Below, in pieces: positions 43,413 to 51,797 of a stretch of 64,000 nt of DNA. Source of the DNA: Streptomyces dioscori. GTDB lineage: Bacteria; Actinomycetota; Actinomycetes; Streptomycetales; Streptomycetaceae. The stretch covers positions 496,001 through 560,000 of the forward strand of contig NZ_KZ679041.1 of the NCBI RefSeq assembly GCF_003024195.1, in the 5' to 3' direction. The first letter of the stretch is position 1; each line of letters opens with the position of its first letter. The notes beneath the pieces were generated by a model. It saw only the letters and a program-made list of their open reading frames with translations, searched no databases and was not told the DNA's origin. A program made the position numbers and the translations under genes.

Positions 43413-44279
43413 TTATGGGGCCCGGTGCAGGCGGTCCGGGGATGTCAGGATCGAGGCCGCCAGCGCGTCGGCCGCTCCGCGGGCCGCCGTGTGGCGCCTG
43501 CCATGGAGGAGGACGAAATCCACCTCACCTAGTTCCGGGAGGCCCGCGCGGTCGGGGACGCGCACCAGTCCCGGCGGGATCAGACCGCGCGTGTGGGCCA
43601 TCACGCCGAGTCCCGCGCGGGCCGCCGCGATCAGACCGTTCAGGCTGCCGCTCGTGCAGGCGACGCGCCAGGACCGGCCCTGGCGCTCCAGCGCCTCCAG
43701 GGCCAGCGCCCGGCTGATGCCCGGCGGCGGGTACACGATCAGCGGGACCGGACGGTCGGGATCCAGCCGCAGCCGCTCCCCGCCGATCCAGACCATGCGG
43801 TCGTGCCAGACCAGTTCGCCGCGCGGGTCCTCGGGGCGCCGCTTGGCCAGCACCAGGTCGAGCCGTCCGTCGGCGAGCTGCTCGTGCAGGGTGCCGGACA
43901 GCTCCACTGTCAGCTCCAGGTCGACCTCGGGGTGGTCGTGGCGGAAGGCTTCCAGGATCTCGGTCAGCCGGGTCAGGACGAAGTCCTCCGAGGCGCCGAA
44001 CCGCAGCCGCCCGCGCAGCCGCGTGCCGCCGAAGAACGCCGCCGCCTGCTCGTGCGCCTCCAGGATCCGGCGTGCGAACCCGAGCATGGCCTCGCCGTCC
44101 TCCGTCAGTTCCACGGAGTGGGTGTCCCGGGTGAACAGCTGCCGTCCGGCGGCGCCCTCCAGGCGCCGCACGTGCTGGCTGACCGTGGACTGGCGCAGCC
44201 CGAGCCGCCGGGCCGCCTGCGTGAAGCTCAGAGTTTGGGCCACGGCGAGGAAGGTACGCAGCTGCGAGGGGTCGTACAC
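43413..44279 (-). CDS. LysR-family transcriptional regulator
   Basis: A 288-residue regulator with the N-terminal winged helix (SFTQAARRLGLRQSTVSQHVRRLE, ~18-41) and a periplasmic-binding-like effector domain. Starts at GTG. It is divergent from a bile-acid-symporter-like transporter gene, the usual layout of a LysR regulator and its target, with a dyad in between (44298-44316). Its 3' end touches the last copy of the repeat array. Confidence 0.93.
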   Translation of the reverse strand: MYDPSQLRTFLAVAQTLSFTQAARRLGLRQSTVSQHVRRLEGAAGRQLFTRDTHSVELTEDGEAMLGFARRILEAHEQAAAFFGGTRLRGRLRFGASEDFVLTRLTEILEAFRHDHPEVDLELTVELSGTLHEQLADGRLDLVLAKRRPEDPRGELVWHDRMVWIGGERLRLDPDRPVPLIVYPPPGISRALALEALERQGRSWRVACTSGSLNGLIAAARAGLGVMAHTRGLIPPGLVRVPDRAGLPELGEVDFVLLHGRRHTAARGAADALAASILTSPDRLHRAP

Positions 44280-44297
44280 GGGCCCGAGGCTACCGCG

Positions 44298-44316
44298 TCA
44301 TCGCGAAGCGTGATGA
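44298..44316. promoter_or_regulatory. Candidate LysR operator
   Basis: TCATCGCGAAGCGTGATGA is an interrupted dyad containing ATC-N9-GAT, the T-N11-A form expected of LysR sites, midway in an 85-bp divergent gap. Confidence 0.65.
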
Positions 44317-44364
44317 CAGTCAGAGCGGTGTACCGGATTCCCGATCAAGGATCGGAGGAGGACG

Positions 44365-45510
44365 ATGGAGAGGGCTCGCCCCGTCCGGAGAACGACGACC
44401 GGGGCCGGCGAGCCCAGTGACACCACACCCCAGCACCATCGGAGCACCGTGAAACGCCTGAAGTGGCCGTCCTGGCTGCCGATAGACCCGTACATCCTGC
44501 TGCTGCTCGGGACGGTCGGGCTCGCCGCCCTGCTGCCCGCCCGAGGGGCCGGTGCCGAGGTCGCCTCGGGCGCCTCCACCGCGGCGATCGCCTTCCTCTT
44601 CTTCCTCTACGGGGCGCGTCTTTCCACCCGCGAGGCGATGGACGGCGTACGGCACTGGCGGTTGCATCTCACGGTTCTGGCCTGCACGTTCGTACTGTTC
44701 CCGCTGCTCGGGCTGGCGGCCCGCGGCCTGGAACCGGTGCTGCTGAGCCACGACCTCTACACCGGGCTGCTCTTCCTGACCCTGGTGCCCTCGACGGTCC
44801 AGTCGTCCATCGCCTTCACCTCCATGGCGCGTGGCAACGTGCCCGCCGCCATCTGCGCGGGCTCCTTCTCCTCCCTCGTGGGCATCGTGCTCACCCCGCT
44901 GCTCGCGGCGGCGCTCCTCGGCGGCACGGGAGGCGGGTTCTCCGCGGACTCGCTCCTGAAGATCGTGCTGCAGTTGCTCGTGCCGTTCCTGGCCGGGCAG
45001 CTCCTGCGCCGCTGGATCGGCGGTTTCGTCGCACGCCACAAGAAGATCCTCGGTTACGTGGACCGCGGCTCGATCCTGCTGGTCGTCTACACCGCCTTCA
45101 GCGAGGGCATGGTCCAGGGCATCTGGCACCAGGTCAGCCCGTTGCGCCTCGGCGGACTGCTCGCCGTCGAGGTGGTCCTGCTCGCGGTGATGCTGGCGGT
45201 GACCTGGTACGGGTCCAAGGCCCTCGGGTTCGGCCGGGGCGACCGTATCGCCATCCAGTTCGCCGGCTCGAAGAAGTCGCTTGCGTCCGGACTGCCCATG
45301 GCGAGCGTGCTGTTCGGCGCCCACGCCTCGCTGGCCGTGCTGCCGCTGATGCTCTTCCACCAGATGCAGCTCATGGTCTGCGCGGTCATCGCCAAGCGCC
45401 GCTCCCGCGACCCGGAGGCCGAACCGGAACCGCAGCCGGAGCAGCCCCTCAGCCAGGACCCAGCCGCAGCGTCACGAATCTCGGTCGGTACAGGGACACG
45501 TTCCGGCTGA
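44365..45510 (+). CDS. Bile acid:sodium symporter-like transporter (SBF-like, PF13593 type)
   Basis: A 381-residue membrane protein with about nine to ten hydrophobic helices (first IDPYILLLLGTVGLAALLPARG). The signature pairs are FFLYGARLS, LVPSTVQSSIAFTSMARGNVPAA (helix crossover region) and FAGSKKSLASGLPMA. Members export or import organic anions with Na+ or H+. The ATG at 44365 follows the strong GGAGGAG; a GTG at 44449 (KRLKWPSWLP) is the start in many relatives and may be the real one, removing 28 unconserved residues. The last 62 bases overlap the convergent DUF4185 gene. Confidence 0.88.
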   Translation: MERARPVRRTTTGAGEPSDTTPQHHRSTVKRLKWPSWLPIDPYILLLLGTVGLAALLPARGAGAEVASGASTAAIAFLFFLYGARLSTREAMDGVRHWRLHLTVLACTFVLFPLLGLAARGLEPVLLSHDLYTGLLFLTLVPSTVQSSIAFTSMARGNVPAAICAGSFSSLVGIVLTPLLAAALLGGTGGGFSADSLLKIVLQLLVPFLAGQLLRRWIGGFVARHKKILGYVDRGSILLVVYTAFSEGMVQGIWHQVSPLRLGGLLAVEVVLLAVMLAVTWYGSKALGFGRGDRIAIQFAGSKKSLASGLPMASVLFGAHASLAVLPLMLFHQMQLMVCAVIAKRRSRDPEAEPEPQPEQPLSQDPAAASRISVGTGTRSG

Positions 45511-46684
45511 GGTTGGCCTGCGCCGTCGCCCCGCCGTTCGCGTCCAGCCAGTTGACGTCGTAGCTCAGCACGAGCCCGCCCCCGCCGATCGTCGGATGGA
45601 CCTGCGGGTTGTACGCCGCCACGCCCGCCCCCCGCTCCGGCAGCGGCGGGCTGAAGCCCTTGCCGGGCCCGTGCCAGGGCCCGGTGGGGGAGCACGCCCA
45701 GTACGAGGTGACGGTCGTCAGTCCCTCGGTGCCCGCCGCCATCGTGAACAGGACGTACGTCCCCCCGTCGCGGGCCACCGTGAACGCGCTGCCCACGCCC
45801 CTGTCCGTGCCGTTCCTCAGTACGGGCTCCATGTGGGAGGGGATGGTCCATCGCTCGCCGTCCCAGTACCGCCAGGCGTCCGGGTCCGCGAGCCGCCCCC
45901 GGGGCACGCGCGCGACATACGCGTTCGACGCGGGCCGGGCGGCGGCCCGCGCGTCGTCCCCGCCGAACACGTACGTCCAGTCCTCGTCGTGGGTCAGCGC
46001 GGTCGTGCCGAACAGCACCCGCCGCGCCGGATCCCGGACCTGCCCCTGGTCGAGGACCTCGGTGATGCCTTCGAGCCGCAGCCCGGGCAGCGACAGCGTG
46101 GCGACCTCGGTGGCGGTCGGCACCCCGTAGATCCACGGATACGCGCCGGTCGTACGGGTCCACAGCACGACCCGTACGACCTGCTCGGACGAGCCGGGGG
46201 AGCGGGGCTCGACGCGCGCCGCCACCGGCCAGCGCCACCGGCCGGGCGCCGGATCGGCGAACAGGGGCGCGGGCAGGGTGCGTTGCAGTCGCCCGTCCTT
46301 CATGACCACGGCCGAGTTGCGCACCAGCGGCGCGGTCGTGTCCCGCCAGGCGTAGGACTCGCCCGCCGGGTTCGGCGGCCGGTACACCTGGCCCAGGTAG
46401 GTGTCCGAGAACAGCCAGAGCACCCGCCCGTCCGGCAGCCGCACCGAGTGCGTACCGTCGCCGCCGGTCCAGTCGTCGGCCCGCGAGGCGTCGTCCCCGT
46501 ACCGCGCGAACTCCTCCGTGACGTCGGCGTCCACGTCCCACGAGGTGACCGCACGGGCGCGGCAGGCGGCCTCCCCGCTGTCGTCCTCCGGGAGGGCGGT
46601 GAGCAGCACGGCCCCGAGGACCAGGGCCAGGATCAGTCCCAGCCCGGTCCCCGTACGCTGTCGTGCTCGTGTGTCGTCGGGCAC
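45449..46684 (-). CDS. DUF4185-type protein with N-terminal membrane anchor
   Basis: A 411-residue protein. Residues ~13-33 form one hydrophobic helix (uncleaved signal or anchor). The rest is a five-bladed-propeller-like DUF4185 domain with WTGGDGTHSVRLPDGRVLWLFSDTYLGQV, which is the hallmark opening of these glycosidase-like proteins, then PVAARVEPRSP, YVFGGDDARA and YNPQVHPTIGGGGLVLSYDVNW. The substrate is unknown; relatives sit with polysaccharide genes. It is just downstream of the sialidase gene (10 bp), so the two are probably co-transcribed. Its 3' end overlaps the convergent transporter gene. Confidence 0.83.
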   Translation of the reverse strand: MPDDTRARQRTGTGLGLILALVLGAVLLTALPEDDSGEAACRARAVTSWDVDADVTEEFARYGDDASRADDWTGGDGTHSVRLPDGRVLWLFSDTYLGQVYRPPNPAGESYAWRDTTAPLVRNSAVVMKDGRLQRTLPAPLFADPAPGRWRWPVAARVEPRSPGSSEQVVRVVLWTRTTGAYPWIYGVPTATEVATLSLPGLRLEGITEVLDQGQVRDPARRVLFGTTALTHDEDWTYVFGGDDARAAARPASNAYVARVPRGRLADPDAWRYWDGERWTIPSHMEPVLRNGTDRGVGSAFTVARDGGTYVLFTMAAGTEGLTTVTSYWACSPTGPWHGPGKGFSPPLPERGAGVAAYNPQVHPTIGGGGLVLSYDVNWLDANGGATAQANLSRNVSLYRPRFVTLRLGPG

Positions 46685-46694
46685 GCCCGGGACG

Positions 46695-48650
46695 TTAGTG
46701 GCTGGCGCTCACCCGGTCCATGGGCAGCCGCAGGACGGTTCCGGCGGTCACCGCCGTGTCCCCGGTGCGCACCCCGGACAGTTCACCGTCGCTCAACGCC
46801 CGGTCGTAGACCCGGACATCGTCGATCGCGCCGGCCAAGTGGGCGCGGCTGTCCAGCTTCTGGCCGATGTGGACCCCGAACGGCGCGTTGCGGCTCACCG
46901 ATCCCGGTACGTCCGCCGCCGTGCCGGCCACGGTCCCGTCGATGAACAGCGTCAGTTGTCCCGCACCCCGGCGCAGTGCCAGATGGTGCCATTGCCCGTC
47001 GTTGTACGCGCCGGTGGTGCGCACGGACGCGGAGCGGGGGGCGCTCGCGCCGTCGCGGGCCGTGATCAGGCCCTGGACCCGGTTGTTCGCGGGCTCGCCG
47101 CGCAGCCACACCTGTGGCTGGCCGGTGCCGACCCCGCCCATCCACAGGAACGGCTGCTCACCCGTGGCGGCCGTGTAGCGGAACCACAGCGAGGCGGTGA
47201 AGTCCTTCTTGCCGAGCGGCAGTTGGGTCCGGTAGGGCAGGCGTACGGCGTCGTCGGTGCCGTCGAACGCGAGGGCGCCGCCGAACATCCCGTCCGTCGC
47301 CGTCGCACCGCCGAGGACCGCCGCGCCGGGTGCGCGGGGCGCGAGGTCGGGGGTGGTCGGGTCCGGGCCGCGGCGCGGGGCCAGCCAGTCCTCGGTGAAC
47401 CGGGCGAAACGGATCTCGTCGCGCGCGTCCACGGCGCCGCCCTCGTACAGCAGACCCGCCGTGTCGGCGCCGATGCCGACCAGGTCGGAGTAGCCGGACC
47501 AGTCCGTCGTGACGACCGTTCCGCGGTCGACGCTGTCCCAGGTGCGTCCGCCGTCGTAGGAGGAGCGGATCATCATCGTGCGGCGGCGGTCCGAGTCGCC
47601 GGGGCAGGCGAGCAGGATCCGGTCGCCCAGCCGAAGGGTGGAGCCCTGGACCTGAGGGGTGTAGAGGTCGGGCAGGGCCTTGAAGTGCGAGGTGAAGCTG
47701 TCGCCGCCGTCGGTGCTGAACGCCTGCGAGCGGTGGCCGAGATCGGTGCCGTCCTGCTCGCGCCCGCTGACCAGGACGCCGCCGTCGGCCCGCTCGGTGA
47801 CGGTCATCTCGGACGGCTTCTGGCGGAACGTGCCGTCCGCCGCGATCGGCCACGAGTCGGTGGCGCCGATCCGCCAGTGGTCGCCGCCGTCGTCACTGAC
47901 GATGAGAGCAGCGTGGTTGGCGCTAACGTGGCTGCCGTCCCACGTCTCGGTGTTGACGGCGAAGACGAGCCGTCCCGCGTGCTTGCCGCGGGTCAGCTGG
48001 ATGCCGTGCACGGGCCCGGTCGCGTACCAGGAGTTCCAGTGCGCGGGCAGGATCTCGTCGCTGAGGTCGCGGGGCTCGGACCAGGTGAGGCCGTCGTCGT
48101 CGCTGTGCTGCATGTGCGGGGCGCGGTCGCAGGGGACGGCGCAGTTGCCGCCGTCGGTACGGCCCGTGTTGTACGTCTCGGCCAGTACGATCCGGCCGGT
48201 CTTCCGGTCCACCATCGGGGCGGGGTTGCCGTGCGTGTCGCCCGCGCCCTCGTTGATGATCCGCAGTGGGCCCCAGGTGCGACCGCCGTCGGTGGAGCGC
48301 TTGAGCACGAGGTCTATGTCACCGGCGTCACTGCAGTCGTTCACCCGGCCCTCGGCGAACGCCAGCAGGGTGCCCTTCACCGTCCTCACGACGGCCGGGA
48401 TCCGGAAGCAGGCGTATCCGGGATCCTGGGAGGCCTTGAAGAGCACCTGCTGCTCGAACGCGGCGGCCCTGCCGGCCACGCCGGCCGGGACCGCCGCGCC
48501 GGGGTCGGCGGCGATCCCGGCGTGTCCGGTGCCCGGCAGCCCGAGCAGCGCGGTGAGGGTGAGGACCGCTGTCAGAGCGCCTGTGACGGCGGTCCTCCAC
48601 GGTCTGGCCGTACGAGGAGTTAGGGGGCGTGCGCGAAGACTTGACGGCAT
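46695..48650 (-). CDS. Secreted exo-alpha-sialidase (GH33) with C-terminal LamG-like domain
   Basis: A 651-residue secreted enzyme. Signal peptide ~1-46 with an Arg-rich start. The GH33 propeller (~65-410) shows FRIP (82-85, with Arg83 of the arginine triad), five Asp-box motifs (STDGGRTW, SDDDGLTW, SDDGGDHW, STDGGDSF, SYDGGRTW) and an acidic residue cluster DCSDAGDIDL. The C-terminal ~200 residues are a concanavalin/LamG-like domain (FDGTDDAVRLPYR to the end). Sialidases release terminal sialic acids; in a soil organism this would serve scavenging. The DUF4185 gene follows after ten bases. Confidence 0.92.
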   Translation of the reverse strand: MPSSLRARPLTPRTARPWRTAVTGALTAVLTLTALLGLPGTGHAGIAADPGAAVPAGVAGRAAAFEQQVLFKASQDPGYACFRIPAVVRTVKGTLLAFAEGRVNDCSDAGDIDLVLKRSTDGGRTWGPLRIINEGAGDTHGNPAPMVDRKTGRIVLAETYNTGRTDGGNCAVPCDRAPHMQHSDDDGLTWSEPRDLSDEILPAHWNSWYATGPVHGIQLTRGKHAGRLVFAVNTETWDGSHVSANHAALIVSDDGGDHWRIGATDSWPIAADGTFRQKPSEMTVTERADGGVLVSGREQDGTDLGHRSQAFSTDGGDSFTSHFKALPDLYTPQVQGSTLRLGDRILLACPGDSDRRRTMMIRSSYDGGRTWDSVDRGTVVTTDWSGYSDLVGIGADTAGLLYEGGAVDARDEIRFARFTEDWLAPRRGPDPTTPDLAPRAPGAAVLGGATATDGMFGGALAFDGTDDAVRLPYRTQLPLGKKDFTASLWFRYTAATGEQPFLWMGGVGTGQPQVWLRGEPANNRVQGLITARDGASAPRSASVRTTGAYNDGQWHHLALRRGAGQLTLFIDGTVAGTAADVPGSVSRNAPFGVHIGQKLDSRAHLAGAIDDVRVYDRALSDGELSGVRTGDTAVTAGTVLRLPMDRVSASH

Positions 48651-48668
48651 GGTGCGACCTGCCCTTCA

Positions 48669-48780
48669 TGCGTCTGAAGCGTCTTTTGCGACCCGTGGGT
48701 CCCGTGCGACTCACGGGTCTCTTGCGACTCACGTATCTCGTGCACCCCGGGCATCTGGACATCCGAACATCTGGACATCC
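48669..48780. repeat. Degenerate 18-bp tandem repeat in the sialidase leader
   Basis: Five units of 18 bp start at 48669, 48687, 48705, 48723 and 48741, each beginning TGC (three of them TGCGACTC or TGCGACCC). Directly after, CATCTGGACATCC occurs twice (48752-48764, 48768-48780). The block lies in the 223-bp gap upstream of the sialidase start. No clean palindrome is seen. Confidence 0.8.
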
Positions 48781-48873
48781 CATGTCCTGACTGCGCGCCA
48801 CAGACGCTACTGGGCTCCCAGGCACCTCACAAGAAGCGCGCACGGCCGTGGCGCGAGAACTTCCCGCACCTGC

Positions 48874-49698
48874 CTAGGAACTGACGGGCCGTTTCCTGCG
48901 CCGGAACAGCGGCGGTGGCACCGGGAGGATCCCCGACGGGTCGGCGGGCGGGGCCTGGGCCGCGGCCTTCCGGCAGACCAGCGCGTCGGGGTCGTTCGCG
49001 GGCACCTGGAAGCTGTAGCCGTCCGGGCAGCCGGGACCGGGGTCGCCCTTCTCCCCTTTCTCTCCTTTCTCGCCCTTCTCTCCCCGGGGCCCGGTGTCCC
49101 CTCTGGTGCCCTGATAGCCCTGTGCGCCGTCGGGACCGGGTGGCCCCGCAGGTCCCCCGGCCCCGTCGGCGCCGTTGTTCCCGTTCGTGCCGTCGGTGCC
49201 GTCCGCGCCGTTGGCCCCCGGGGGGCCGGGCTCGCCCGGCTGCCCCGAGGGTCCCGGCGAACCGGACGGCCCCGGCGGCCCGGGTTCGCCGCGCGATCCG
49301 TTCTCTCCGTTCTCTCCGCGCTCCCCGCCGGGGCCCGGCTTCCCGCCGGCACCGCCTGCCCCGGTCGCGCCGCGCTCGCCCTTGGCGCCCGGCCGGCCAT
49401 GGGCCGCGGTGGGCACCCGCACCCGGTCGAGCAGGTCGTCCACCGCGTCGGAGGGGTCGGGGGCCGCGGGAGTACCGCCGCCGGCCTCGACCTGGGCGCG
49501 CAGCGCGCGTACGTCCTGTGCCAGCGTCGACACGGCGTCACCGCGCCGGTCCGCCTCGGCGCGCAGTTCGTCGGCCCGGCGGTCACCGGCGTCGATGCGC
49601 GCCCACAGGATCACCGCGACGCCGCTGAGCGCGATCAGCACACAGACGAGGAACATGCTGCGCCAGCGCACGGCGAGCACCCGTTGGAACCTGCTCAC
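48874..49698 (-). CDS. Membrane-anchored collagen-like protein
   Basis: A 274-residue protein. One membrane helix (~14-33) is followed by a charged coiled-coil-like segment (~38-75), then residues 101-223 as 41 uninterrupted Gly-X-Y triplets (GPP, GEP, GKP, four GEK in a row and so on). The C-terminal tail holds two cysteines (CPDGYSF and LVCRK) and a Pro-rich, Arg-rich end without LPXTG. Triple-helical bacterial collagens trimerise by their coiled coils; here the helix sits on the inner or outer face depending on orientation. It starts at GTG within a GTGA overlap with the small coiled-coil gene. Confidence 0.92.
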   Translation of the reverse strand: MSRFQRVLAVRWRSMFLVCVLIALSGVAVILWARIDAGDRRADELRAEADRRGDAVSTLAQDVRALRAQVEAGGGTPAAPDPSDAVDDLLDRVRVPTAAHGRPGAKGERGATGAGGAGGKPGPGGERGENGENGSRGEPGPPGPSGSPGPSGQPGEPGPPGANGADGTDGTNGNNGADGAGGPAGPPGPDGAQGYQGTRGDTGPRGEKGEKGEKGEKGDPGPGCPDGYSFQVPANDPDALVCRKAAAQAPPADPSGILPVPPPLFRRRKRPVSS

Positions 49699-49967
49699 GG
49701 CGCCCCTCCGAGTCGGTCGATGTCGAGGCGGAGGCGAGCGATCTCCGACTGGTCGGCGACGTGCATGGTCGCCAACTCATCGATGCGCGAGTCGCGTTCG
49801 GCGATCTGCCGTTCCAGACGGTCGCGCTCGGACTGCAGCTTCTCGGTCAGGCTCGAAAATCCGTTCAGGGCGTTCTCGCCCCGCTTTCCCATATATGCCA
49901 CGAGGGCCGCGCCCAGCACGCCCACGCAGGCAAGTAACGAGCCGAACAGGGTCGTGCCGGCATCCAA
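49695..49967 (-). CDS. Small single-pass membrane protein with coiled coil
   Basis: A 90-residue protein starting at TTG, seven bases after GGAGG. A membrane helix (~5-25, FGSLLACVGVLGAALVAYMGKRGENA) is followed by a long amphipathic segment rich in E, R, L and Q (~35-85) that should form a coiled coil. It overlaps the collagen-like gene by four bases. Similar small membrane proteins occur in actinophages, so a phage origin is possible. I do not assign a function beyond a likely complex with the collagen-like protein. Confidence 0.75.
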   Translation of the reverse strand: MDAGTTLFGSLLACVGVLGAALVAYMGKRGENALNGFSSLTEKLQSERDRLERQIAERDSRIDELATMHVADQSEIARLRLDIDRLGGAP

Positions 49968-50124
49968 GTAACCGCCTCCTACCCGGACGACGGGCCGTAT
50001 GGCGGCCCGTTCGAGGTCGTCAGGAAAACGAGACGGGCGGCGTCGGGGTACGTGGCTGTGGCGGCGTACCTCCGGATGAGTGCTGATGGAGCGTCAGACA
50101 GCCGCGTACCACCGCTCTGTGTGA
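49968..50124. other. Short gap without a gene
   Basis: Between the small membrane protein start and the NACHT remnant there is only the GGAGG site of the TTG-started gene and sequence with no recognisable motif. It may be the decayed 5' end of the NACHT gene. Confidence 0.4.
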
Positions 50125-50811
50125 CTCCTGGGACGACGTCCGCAGGCGCCCTCGTACCGCTCGTACCGCTGGATCCGACGAGGTGGCCCGTCCTGGCGAT
50201 TCCGCTATCTCCGCGGAGGCAGCGGAGCTCCGCTCTCTCCCGGTGGCCAGGCCGACGCCCTCGCGGACGAGGTCCAGGGCCAGTGGGCGGAGGAGGCCAA
50301 GTCCCGCAGGCTTCGTGACCCTCGTGTCCTGCCTTTGACCTGGACGACCGCCGACCCCGCCGTCCAGTCGACCGCCGACGGCCGTATTCGCATCCGCCTC
50401 GACGGCCGCCTGGACGGCGACTCCGACAGCATGACCGCCCAACTAGCGGACGGCTATTGCCGGTTGCCGGGCGGACGCCTGGTCGCCATCGGTGAACCCG
50501 GCGCGGGCAAGACGGTGTTGGCGATCCTGCTCACCCTCGGTCTGCTCGGTCGCCGGCGTGCGGGCGAACCGGTGCCGGTACTGCTCTCGGCGTCGTCGTG
50601 GGATCCGATCTGTGAATCACTGGACGACTGGATCGTCCGCACTCTCGCGGACACCTATTACCGGGGCCGCCCCGAGATCCCCCGGACCGTCCTCGACCAC
50701 GGCCTCGTCACGCCGATCGTCGACGGACTGGACGAGATCCCCGGCCCCGGGACCCTCACCACACTGCACTCGGACGGCATGGTGAAACGGTGGAGCGTAC
50801 ACACGGGCTGA
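50125..50811 (+). pseudogene. Remnant of a NACHT-WD40 (STAND) NTPase gene
   Basis: An open stretch of 229 codons with no ATG or GTG at its beginning (only a TTG at 50335, which is mid-domain). It encodes the pre-NACHT segment ADALADEVQGQWAEEAKSRR and a NACHT core: Walker A GEPGAGKT near residue ~130 of this stretch and Walker B PIVDGLDE. Directly after GPGTLTTL it changes to LHSDGMVKRWSVHTG, which looks like the end of a WD40 repeat. The full protein would be several hundred residues longer between these points, so an internal deletion plus loss of the 5' end is the simplest reading. Typical Streptomyces NACHT-WD40 proteins are intact in related strains. Confidence 0.75.
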
Positions 50812-50853
50812 GCCGCTGAGGCCGAAGGCCCGGCCGACCGTCGTGAGGAGTGA

Positions 50854-50905
50854 GGCGGGGCCCCTCCGGCGCAGGGGGCGCTCCCCGCCGGATCGGGGCC
50901 CCGCC
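50854..50905. terminator. Long stem-loop downstream of fdhD
   Basis: Outer arms GGCGGGGCCCC/complement (11 bp) and inner arms TCCGGCG/CGCCGGA pair around a 14-base loop, 22 bp 3' of the fdhD stop. Confidence 0.85.
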
Positions 50906-50926
50906 GCCGTGCAGCGGGGAGACCGG

Positions 50927-51790
50927 TCAGCCCTGGGCGGCCGCGGCCTGCAGAGCGATGCGGTGCTCGCCCGCGTACACGTTCATGGAGGTGCCCCGCA
51001 GGAAACCGACGAGGGTCAGATTGGACTCGGCGGCCAGGTCGACCGCGAGCGAGGACGGCGCCGAGACCGCGGCGAGCACCGGGATGCCCGCCATCACCGC
51101 CTTCTGGGCCAGCTCGAAGGAGGCGCGCCCCGAGACCAGCAGGACAGTGCGGGAGAGCGGCAGGGAGCCGTTCTGGAGGGCGCGGCCGACCAGCTTGTCG
51201 ACCGCGTTGTGCCGGCCCACGTCCTCCCGGATGTCGACCAGCTCACCGTCCTCGGTGAACAGGGCCGCCGCGTGCAGGCCCCCGGTCCGGTCGAACACGC
51301 GCTGCGCCGCGCGCAGCCGGTCGGGGAGGCTCGCGAGCAGTTCGGGTTCGAGCCGTACCGGGGGAGCCGTGTCGCCGTGGGTGTCGTCGATCGTCCAGCG
51401 GGCCGTCGTTCGGACCGCGTCCAGGCTGGCCTTGCCGCACAGCCCGCAGGACGACGTCGTGTACACGTTGCGTTCGAGCGTGATGTCGGGGATGACGACG
51501 CCGGGCGCCGTCCGTACGTCGACGATGTTGTAGGTGTTGGAACCGTCCACGGTGGCGCCGGCGCAGTAGACGATGTTCTGCAGTTCGTCGGCCGCGCCCA
51601 GCACCCCCTCGCTGACCAGGAAGCCCGCCGCGAGCGCGAAGTCGTCGCCCGGGGTGCGCATCGTGATGGCGAGGGGTTTTCCGTTGAGGCGGATCTCCAG
51701 TGGTTCCTCGGCGACGAGCGTGTCCGGACGGGCGGAGACCACCCCGTCGCGGATGCGGATCACCTTGCGTCGTTCCGTGACTCGTCCCAT
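50927..51790 (-). CDS. fdhD: Formate dehydrogenase accessory sulfurtransferase FdhD
   Basis: A 287-residue FdhD. The catalytic loop SSCGLCGK holds Cys115 and Cys118. The GxP and RHNAVDK motifs (DVGRHNAVDKLVG) are present. FdhD passes sulfur from a cysteine desulfurase to the molybdenum cofactor, which formate dehydrogenases need. It follows the Fe-S subunit gene by seven bases at the end of the operon. The N-terminus is a short basic ATG start. Confidence 0.94.
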   Translation of the reverse strand: MGRVTERRKVIRIRDGVVSARPDTLVAEEPLEIRLNGKPLAITMRTPGDDFALAAGFLVSEGVLGAADELQNIVYCAGATVDGSNTYNIVDVRTAPGVVIPDITLERNVYTTSSCGLCGKASLDAVRTTARWTIDDTHGDTAPPVRLEPELLASLPDRLRAAQRVFDRTGGLHAAALFTEDGELVDIREDVGRHNAVDKLVGRALQNGSLPLSRTVLLVSGRASFELAQKAVMAGIPVLAAVSAPSSLAVDLAAESNLTLVGFLRGTSMNVYAGEHRIALQAAAAQG

Positions 51791-51797
51791 GTCCTGA

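Noticed and set aside
47680..49971. Plus-strand open frame through the sialidase and collagen genes
   Set aside because: It crosses two well-supported minus-strand genes and has no start context or domain.
48874..50811. Intact prophage or conjugative element
   Set aside because: Only a collagen-like gene, a small membrane gene and a NACHT relic are present; no integrase, portal, terminase, relaxase or attachment repeats were found.
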